Origin: Boletus sp. NGJ
Taxonomy: Eukaryota; Basidiomycota; Agaricomycetes; Boletales; Boletaceae
NCBI GenBank assembly: GCA_019096195.1
Contig: JAGTXK010000108.1
Location: 1 to 64,000 of the forward strand
DNA length: 64,000 nt
Direction of reading: 5' to 3'
The notes beneath the pieces were generated by a model that searched no databases, was not told the DNA's origin, and saw nothing but the letters and a program-made list of their open reading frames with translations. Numbering within the stretch: the stretch's first letter is position 1; every line of letters starts with the position of its first letter. The translations under genes and the position numbers were made by a program. Shown in pieces: positions 57,601 through 64,000 of the stretch.

Positions 57601-58827
57601 GGTGAACAGTGCAAGAGACTCCCTCCTGGCTGCAGAAGCCTCCTCTCAGCCAAAGCATCCCCCTGTCTCTGTACATCCCCCATAGATCATTATCATATTG
57701 CTGCATCTACATGGCAGAGCTATGACCTCACAGAATGGTTGAGTAAGCATGGAGAGGACCCTGCTGTCAAGGTGCGTTCAACGTTCAAGTCAGATGCTGT
57801 TGCTTCAGTTCGTGACTGACTGCATGACTGATCAACTTGCTCCCTTGCGCAGGACTTTATTCTGTGCCTCAAGGACCATTTATTAGGTCGTCTTTGGGAC
57901 CTGATTTACAATGGCGACAAATATAATTTCAGTGACGAGGACTGCCGCTGTGTCATTATTCTGGACAACAAGATCTACGAACATGCATATCTACGAATCA
58001 ACTACATGACCTACGACTTGCGGTGGGACCAAAATTCAATCAACCTCCATTCTCATGCTGACATTATGTTATTGTCGCAAGAGGATGAGCGCTCACATCC
58101 ATATTGGTATGCCCGCATCTGTCTCATCTTCCATACAATGATACAACATTGCAACAACATTGCATCTCCGTATTTCAAGCCAAAATGAATGGACATCTTA
58201 TTTGTGTGCTGGTTCTGGTGCAACTCAAACTTCTGCTCAGGATGGGATGCCAAGTGATTACCCTGGCTGCAATTCTTTGACGAAGAAACCCTAGCTGATG
58301 CTTTTGGTTTCATAGACCCAGACTCTGTCATCTGTGAGGTCCATCTCATCCCTACATTCAGATGGGGTCTCACCGACGAATTATTGGGACTGTCATTTGT
58401 GTGACAAGAACCAGAGACAATCAAATCAAATAAGGATTGGTGTTTCTACTATGTGAACATGTACATTCATTTTTATGCACACTACATATACTAATTTAGC
58501 TCTAGTTTCATAGATAGGGATATGTTCATGTGTTTACAAGGGGAAGGGATTGGCCACAAGATCACATGGAAGTGGGACGCATTCTTGCAGCATGAGGGCC
58601 ATAATCCACCATTGGATGACTTGGATCATGAGGATATTGGCAATGACCTCAAATCCAAGGACTTGGGAGATAAACCAGAAGGGGATATTGAGATTGGGAA
58701 TGGTGATGGGGTAGATGAAGAGAGAGAGGGAATTATAAATTCCAAGTCAGATGAGAGTGAGGCCAAAGAGGACAACACCATTGTTGCGGATGAAGGAGAG
58801 GAACTGGATGAAGATATATGGGCTTGA
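54625..58827 (+). pseudogene. Plavaka (CACTA) transposase gene, copy 2, decayed
   Basis: Plus-strand relative of 29721-42348, contiguous over 4.2 kb. It begins MDDLICIGCARPF with a C2H2-like finger (CIGCARPFDTQYSLRGHEA.C), then RFLAHVEMEDIS (about 54840), QLPARYIDYLLNEL (about 55015), PSEELLFSLNCECSLIKKYL (55440-55503), a block equivalent to HYRPV...F (55620-55740), QLANFGDASLRPVYLFFGNQ (about 55885-55945), YSVDYPEK (about 56250), HVLEDMQRL-like region, LNFSTYKYHALADYPDTIRL (57345-57410), INYMTYDLRWDQNS (about 57995-58040) and DRDMFMCLQGEGIGHK with an acidic tail (58515-58827). Many stops, so non-functional. Its exon order confirms the interpretation of copy 1. Confidence 0.8.
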
Positions 58828-59330
58828 GAGGGGTATGGTTCACTATAGTTACAATACGATCATGGGCGCATTTGCCCTTCACACAATTTACGAGACAGCA
58901 ATATCTTGTATTATCGCAACGTTGTACAACTACCGGCGACTATGAGATTGCAATACACGGAGGCGCGCCGAGCTCACAGCCTCCTGACATAAGCAACCAG
59001 CTGCAGCTAACAATCCTCACATGCTGTCAAGGAAACTCAGCCATAGCAGGCAATTATATGGTTTTGCATTTTTTGTGATGCATATTTGAGAATTTGACTT
59101 GTCAGAAACTGCCAGAGTAGGACCCCAGTTGTGCCTAGCCCATGTGTGTGCAATTAGCTACTTGTGACTGATTGTGACCTGTACTGTATCCACTATGCTG
59201 CCACCATCACCAGCCTGTGAATCTGAGGAACTCCATGTATTTACAATCTCCCTTACTGTCTATTCCCTTCTCAAGAAGAAGGCATCTACTAAGGACAAAG
59301 TGTTGACATCAAAGGAAGACATCAGTAAAT
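58828..59330. other. 3' flank of Plavaka copy 2
   Basis: No gene was recognised. Contains the acidic reading-frame end and an AT-rich tail. The outer end of the element should fall here or beyond. Confidence 0.35.
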
Positions 59331-60330
59331 ACAGGATTTCATCATAGTGCTCATAGTGCCATAGTAGTTTCATAGATAACTCATAGTATTCATAGTATCA
59401 TAGTATTGAAAGTGTATTCATAGTATCCATAGTATATTCATAGTGTGCATAGTATCATAGTATCATAGTACCATAGCATTTCATAGATCATAGTACATCC
59501 ATAGTAGTCATAGTTATAGTAGTAATTTTAAGCTAATCCTAAATCTAAACCTAAATCAAAAGTATACAAAAAGTGTAGTCAAAGGTGTAGTCAAATGTTG
59601 TACAAAAAGTGTAGCAAAGAGTGTAGCAAAAGTGTAGCAAACAAAGTGTAGTAAAAAAAAGCAAACAAAAGTGTAGCAGAGTGTAGTACAGTGTAGCAAA
59701 CAAAGTGTACCAAAAGTGTACCAAAAGTGTAGTAAAAGTGTAGTCACAAAGTGTACCAAAAGTGTAGACCTACATTTAAAAAATATCCAAGTCCATTTTC
59801 CCACACTCAGTGTTAAAAAAGTGGACATTGTTTGCCAATGTTTGTGCCACCATTCTTATATAAACAAGCCAGACTTCAAAAACTTTCCCACACTCTCTTG
59901 TTTCTTAATTTTATCCTTCTTTACTCATTATATGAAGTCAACACTTTACTTTGTAAATCATTAGGATTGGGATTGGGACTGGGACTGGGACTGGGACTGG
60001 GATTAGGATTAGGATTAGGATTAGGATTAGGATTAGGATTAGGATTAGGATTAGGATTAAAATTAAAATTAAAATTAAAATTAGAATTAGAATTAGTAGA
60101 ATTAATATTTGATTGAATTTGAAATTAGAATTGGCTTGAAATATCACTATGACCACACTATGAGATACTATGGGAATACTATGACCACTATGAAAGTACT
60201 ATGAGAATACTATGAGACACTGAGAATACTATGACAGACTATGAACAGACTATGAGACACTGTCATAGTACTATCAAACCACTATCCAGTTGGACCCTCA
60301 CTATGGGCACTATGTTACTATCCAGTACTG
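59331..60330. repeat. Foldback-like structure: CATAGT arms around simple repeats
   Basis: Left arm (59331-59530) is packed with CATAGTAT, CATAGTGC and CATAGTG words. The right arm (60140-60330) holds the inverse words ATACTATGA and CACTATG. The outer tips correspond: CATAGTGCTCATAGTG on the left and, inverted, CATAGTGCCCATAGTG on the right. Between them lie about 20 copies of a GTGTAGCAAA/GTGTACCAAA word (59560-59770), a short unique stretch and a hexamer array (59965-60105). Multi-repeat inverted arms with no gene resemble foldback-type non-autonomous DNA elements. No target duplication was identified. Confidence 0.6.
59965..60105 (+). repeat. Hexamer array grading GGGACT, GGATTA, AAATTA, GAATTA
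   Basis: About 23 units of 6 bp. The run shifts from GGGATT/GGGACT to a core of nine or so TTAGGA units, then AAATTA and GAATTA. The open frames here (LGLGLG and LILILI) are repeat artefacts. TTAGGA is one base from the TTAGGG telomere repeat of most fungi. Confidence 0.9.
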
Positions 60331-60363
60331 TCCAGCACCAGACAGTTAGTTCTGTTTTTACTG

Positions 60364-61893
60364 ATGGAGAAGTCCATCAAAATCAAAGAACTGCAATTTT
60401 CCATCAATGACAGCAACTACCTCGACTTTTTACAAAGTGTACTTGACAAGCACAGGCAAGATCAATACAAGATATCAGAGAAACTGCAGTTTCCATTCAA
60501 GTATGTGCTGCCAAAGGCAAAAGGGTAAGTCTCTCATTTTTTTCATTGCTTGACTTCAATGGTTGGTTCTACCTGTTAACTTCATTTAGCCAGTGCTCCA
60601 GTGATGCAATGGATGTCAATCATAAAGCTGATTACAAAGAAATGGTGAAGAAAATCAGAGCCAGTACTAATCCTGCTGTAACCAAGATTCTTGTCAACAT
60701 GAAGGAAGTTGAGAAGCTCCCCACCTTGGCCACTGTCAAGGATGAATCAGATGGAGATGTTGGTGATGTTCATATATAGTACATATTCATTGTATTGCCA
60801 AAATATATAATCTGTACTAACATCAATAGAGCCTGTCACTTGAAGCTTCTGATCTCGAATTGCACCTTGCTCATTGGCATATTAAGCTTCAAACCCATTA
60901 CAAGAATAGCTTTGATGAGGGGCTCACATATGTTGGTCCAATGGAAATGATTGCTGTAACATTAGCGATGATCTTGGATTGGTGTTGTGCACTGGTAGAT
61001 TGCCATTTTTTTTCATTGTGAGAATATTCTAGTAACCAGCTCATAGGAGGAGGGGCAGGCCATGCTGAGCACTCTGCTGAACATCAAGTCATTCAATTTC
61101 ACCAACAAAGCGCCATTTCTACATCTGTTATGAAAGGTGAAGACACCTGCTCTAGCAACACTGGATATTGATGTCAACTTGTTGATGTTGGTGCTTCTTC
61201 TCCAGACACTTATGAACTCTGGTCTATTGCAGTCTATTACCACATCTCCATCTCCCTTGACTACCACCAATGCAAATGTTGCAGTTCCTACTGTGTCTCC
61301 AGTGACACCAATGTGCAAACCAGTTGGACTGCCCATTTTCCTGCCTTGTCCATCACCATCTCAGCTCACATGATTTCTTAGTTATGTAGAAACTCATCTT
61401 GGTGTGTGCAATGTGTCTACATACAGGTACCCACTTGAACTACAAGGTATTGGACCAGATATTCTCACAGATGTCGACAACAATACTTTATCTGGCATTG
61501 GTCTCTCAATGGGTGACATTATCTGCCTCAAAAAAGGCAGTATTGCTTGGTGGAATGGCCCTAATGCCAAATAAAAGCAGAGCAATACCTTGACATCGTC
61601 AGGCACTGAGCATGGCAACAAGTTAGGCCAGCCATCAAAGAAAAGGTTTGCATATGAAAAGTGATACTATGATGGTGGTGGATGCCACTTTTGGGGGCCA
61701 CCAATGCAAGCTGATGGCAATACAGGCCTGTCAGGCACTGATTATGATCTATACTACAAATGTGATGTGTAGAATCAGTGGTTGCCCATTCCAAAGGGCT
61801 TTGTTGTCATTGAGGATGCAGACACTGGTGAAGAGGAGGAGGACAATCACATATTTCAACCACTTTTCATACAAGGTAGTAGTAGTACTTAGT
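60364..61893 (+). pseudogene. Module C accessory gene: beta-grasp and SAM-like protein
   Basis: Exon 1 60364-60524 (start MEKSIKIKELQFSIND), intron 60525-60589 (GTAAGT to TTTAG), exon 2 with AMDVNHKADYKEMVKKI and KILVNMKEVEKLP, then an intron to about 60829. Next exons: HWHIKLQTHYKNSFDEGLTY (about 60870-60930), DIDVNLLMLVLLLQTLMNSG (about 61150-61210), a Pro/Ser/Thr linker, a SAM-like segment (about 61385-61560: HLGVCNVSTYRYPLELQGIG, PDILTDVD, GIGLSMGDIICLKKGS, WWNGP) and a C-terminus with FAYEKRYYDGG and WLPIPKG. The first part resembles a beta-grasp fold. Stops, for example after the linker and after the SAM part, show decay. I know the architecture only from uncharacterised multicopy fungal proteins. 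It converges on the DDE_3 transposase that follows. Confidence 0.6.
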
Positions 61894-61907
61894 TACATTG
61901 ACTAGTA

Positions 61908-63025
61908 CTACACTATGTATCCAGATGCTTGAAAATAATCTACCACCTTGTTGGGGGTGATACTCTGACAAGTGTGAACGATAGCCATCATTGATGGATT
62001 TGTGTCATGCCAGCGCAAGTATGATTTGCTAGTGGAAAATGCTTGCTCGATGGGATTGTAGTTGGAGGAGTATGGTGGCAAATAAATGAGTCTACACACT
62101 AAAAACTAATCAGTAAGAATAACCCACCAGATTTTTACACTTATGATGCATATCTTCAACGAGCACTCAAACTTCTTCACCATGGTGGATACAACAATTA
62201 TCCATGACAAGAACACTGTGTGAACCAGGGTATGGATTGGTAAAAGGCATCTGCAAGGAGTCAAACCATCAGTTGTGTTTGTCGATAGGAAAAAAAGTAC
62301 ACTATACATACAACATGTTCCTGTGAAAACTGTAAAAAACGTGCACCATCAACTGGGCCTTCCATAATGTTGTATGCAATCACACCATCCAGTGTGATAA
62401 CTGGGAGGATTGAGTAGTGTGCACCACATATGAAATATCGCCGGCCATGGCAATGCTGTCCCCTGAGTGATCGCCTGCATGGGTGAGAAGATGTACATCA
62501 GTCTTTTGCAGCTTCATTCACAAAGAGAAGCATATTTGCATCTGGCACTTCTGCTGCAATACAATTCATGTAAATGGCATGCAACTTGTCATTCTGCTCA
62601 GCAGCAGAGAAAGATATCATTTTTTGTATGAGCTGGAGGTGCTTTAGAGCATAGGAAAGAGTAGAGACCATTGCATATATGTTGTGCTTCTCCCACAACT
62701 GGTGTTGGAGTTTGTCAAGATAAATTGTATTGTGATGTTGAACCACATTTTGAATAAATAAAATATTTGCTGTGCTGAGGATGTGATGGTGTCCGACAAT
62801 GCAAGAGTATGTATGCAGGTTGTAGACAATGCTGAACCTTCTGTAGAAGTCAAGAGTCTTATATACAAGTGTTTTCTTGATGTCAAGAAGCCCACATATC
62901 ACTTTTATGGTATAGCCATCAAGAGAAAGGGCAGGAATGTGTGTTTTGGTGTCATTGGGCACGGCATGGATTGGCATGGTGGGGCTAGTGATGGTTTGAG
63001 TCAGCACAGTATGTGACAGAGTCAT
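61908..63025 (-). pseudogene. Module C DDE_3 transposase, nearly complete
   Basis: Minus-strand transposase of a subfamily distinct from modules A and B. N-terminal helix-turn-helix (VICGLLDIKKTLVYKTLDFY, residues about 40-60), second binding domain (IYLDKLQHQLWEKHNIYAMV), then ANMLLFVNEAAKD, where the first catalytic position is Asn instead of the Asp of VDEAAKD (one G-to-A change). Next LDGVIAYNIMEGPVDGARFL, intron 62251-62311 (GTATGT to TTGCAG), SVLVMDNCCIHH with the middle Asp, a second intron near 62110-62150, and LIYLPPYSSNYNPIEQAFS with the Glu. It ends FQASGYIV near 61908. A stop follows AAKD and a few others exist. The 5' end lies about 170 bp from the WD40 relative on the other strand. 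Confidence 0.8.
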
Positions 63026-63193
63026 TTTGGCTTGGATGAGTTCAGGGTCCTACCCTGGTAGTTTCCGACAAGTTGAATTCTCAAATGTGTTTTCTACATT
63101 GCTTTGCAAATAGCTGTAATGCACAGCATGAGCAAACTGAAACACCTTCATCCTTACTATTTTGACACCAACAATTGTGCACCATTGGTGAAA

Positions 63194-64000
63194 ATGTCAT
63201 TGATGGATACCAGTGCATAGCAGCTCCGATGGGCCATTGCTATCCAATAAGATCAAACGATAGTCCTTGACACTGGTGGCCCTGGACAGGTCTGGGCAGT
63301 CATATTCCACCCTGATGGAAAGCATCTTTTGGGCAGCAGTAGTGATGGGATTCAATGATGGCAACTTTCAGACAGTGAAGAGGTCGGAAAGCAAACAGGA
63401 ATGAGAGTGTTCACCATTTCCATGTCAAGGGATCAGAAGTGGATTGTGTATGGGACTGACAAGGGGACAAACATGTGGGATGGAGAGATGCATAGAAAGG
63501 TCATCAATGTAAAGGGTGAAAACATGGTCTGGGCGGTTGATGTCTTCCCAGATTTGACAAGGTTTGCCACTGGGACTAGTGGCTACAACATGACAATGTG
63601 GGACATTACAAGTGGGAAAAGACTCATCAGCCCACTTAAGCATGTCAATAATGTCACTGGAGTCCAATTCTCCCCAAATAGCACACAATTTGCCACCACC
63701 TGCAAGAAGAATTCCATCCACATTTTTGACAGTCACAGTGGTGATGAACTCATCACCATCAAAATTGACATGCCCAACTTTTTGGGCACTCCACTTGCAT
63801 GGCCAAGTCAGCAAATATTTGCTGCATCCAGTCACAACAAAATCAGGTCATTTAATACATCCACTGGGTCCCAGCTTGCCAAATTGCAGATTCCCAATGG
63901 TGACAGGAACTACATCTTCTGTGTTGCCCAAGCCACCAAATTAATAGCTACCTTTGCAGGCCATTCCATCTCATTCCTAGACATATCAACACTGGCTCTG
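63194..64000 (+). pseudogene. WD40 gene, CpG-poor copy, cut by window end
   Basis: Relative of 25048-27278. From about 63290: VIFHPDGKHLLGSSSDGI, FTISMSRDQKWIVYGT, VDVFPDLTRFATGTSG, VQFSPNSTQFATTC and HSISFLDISTLAL, five to six blades before the window ends. One in-frame TGA replaces Arg (DGIQ.WQLS against DGIRRWRLS), a CGA-type decay. The upstream sequence also aligns with 24950-25050 (CCATTGGTGAAAATGTCATTGATGG against CCATTGGTGAGAATGTCGTCGACG), differing mostly by CpG loss. Probably a pseudogene, but few lesions are seen in the visible part. Confidence 0.7.

Noticed and set aside
59965-60105. True telomere
   Set aside because: The unit is TTAGGA with graded variants and it lies inside a foldback-like structure with genes on both sides.
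59938-60156. Open frames coding for LGLGLG and LILILI peptides
   Set aside because: They are the two strands of the hexamer array; no start context or gene structure supports them.
1-64000. Bacterial-type operons, ribosome binding sites or riboswitches
   Set aside because: Spliced introns and fungal transposon families show a eukaryotic genome; none of these signals was expected or seen.

Overview
The window looks like a repeat-rich, gene-poor stretch of a basidiomycete (Agaricomycete) genome. The evidence is short GT-AG introns of about 50-75 bp inside most recognisable genes, Plavaka-type CACTA transposons, fungal DUF6698 genes, fungal DDE_3 transposases, and a WD40 gene family with a proline- and serine-rich tail. 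The mixture suggests the Boletales, but that placement is an inference. I saw no tRNA, rRNA or CRISPR array.

Layout. 1-2.6 kb: a decayed minus-strand gene. 2.6-7.4 kb: two Tc1-like transposons with long inverted repeats, and a minisatellite of about 43 bp period between them. 7.5-12 kb (module A): a two-gene block, a DDE_3 transposase followed by a Cys6/PB1-like/SAM-like gene, now separated by a solo LTR of a Ty3/gypsy chromovirus. 13-15.4 kb: shared upstream repeats, the 5' end of another DDE_3 element and an ADP-ribosylation-factor fragment. 15.4-24.5 kb (module B): the same two-gene block. Its transposase is split by a roughly 500 bp insert that itself received a Ty1/copia element with LTRs and target duplication, and a 978 bp solo LTR sits in an intron. 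25-27.3 kb: a CpG-rich WD40 beta-propeller gene. 29.7-42.3 kb: one Plavaka transposase gene on the minus strand, split by an 8.25 kb gypsy chromovirus. 42.5-46.8 kb: unknown fungal genes and an inverted repeat pair. 47.4-53.5 kb: two DUF6698 genes, the second disrupted by a third Tc1-like element. 54.6-58.8 kb: a decayed second Plavaka gene. 59.3-60.3 kb: a foldback-like structure of CATAGT arms around TTAGGA and other simple repeats. 60.4-63.0 kb (module C): a SAM-like gene converging on another DDE_3 transposase. 63.2 kb to the end: a second, CpG-poor WD40 copy cut by the window edge.

The most interesting pattern is the repeated neighbourhood of DDE_3 transposase, an accessory gene with a beta-grasp (PB1-like) and SAM-like architecture, and a WD40 gene. 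The accessory gene is present in all three modules and the WD40 gene is divergent from the transposase in two. The 5' end of the module B transposase abuts a sequence that also occurs uninterrupted at about 29.15 kb, so the upstream region of the WD40 family may be a recurrent landing site.

Base composition is split. Most of the window is strongly CpG-poor with C-to-T and G-to-A type decay, while about 23-29 kb and 31-41 kb keep CpG, consistent with methylation or RIP-like decay of the older copies.
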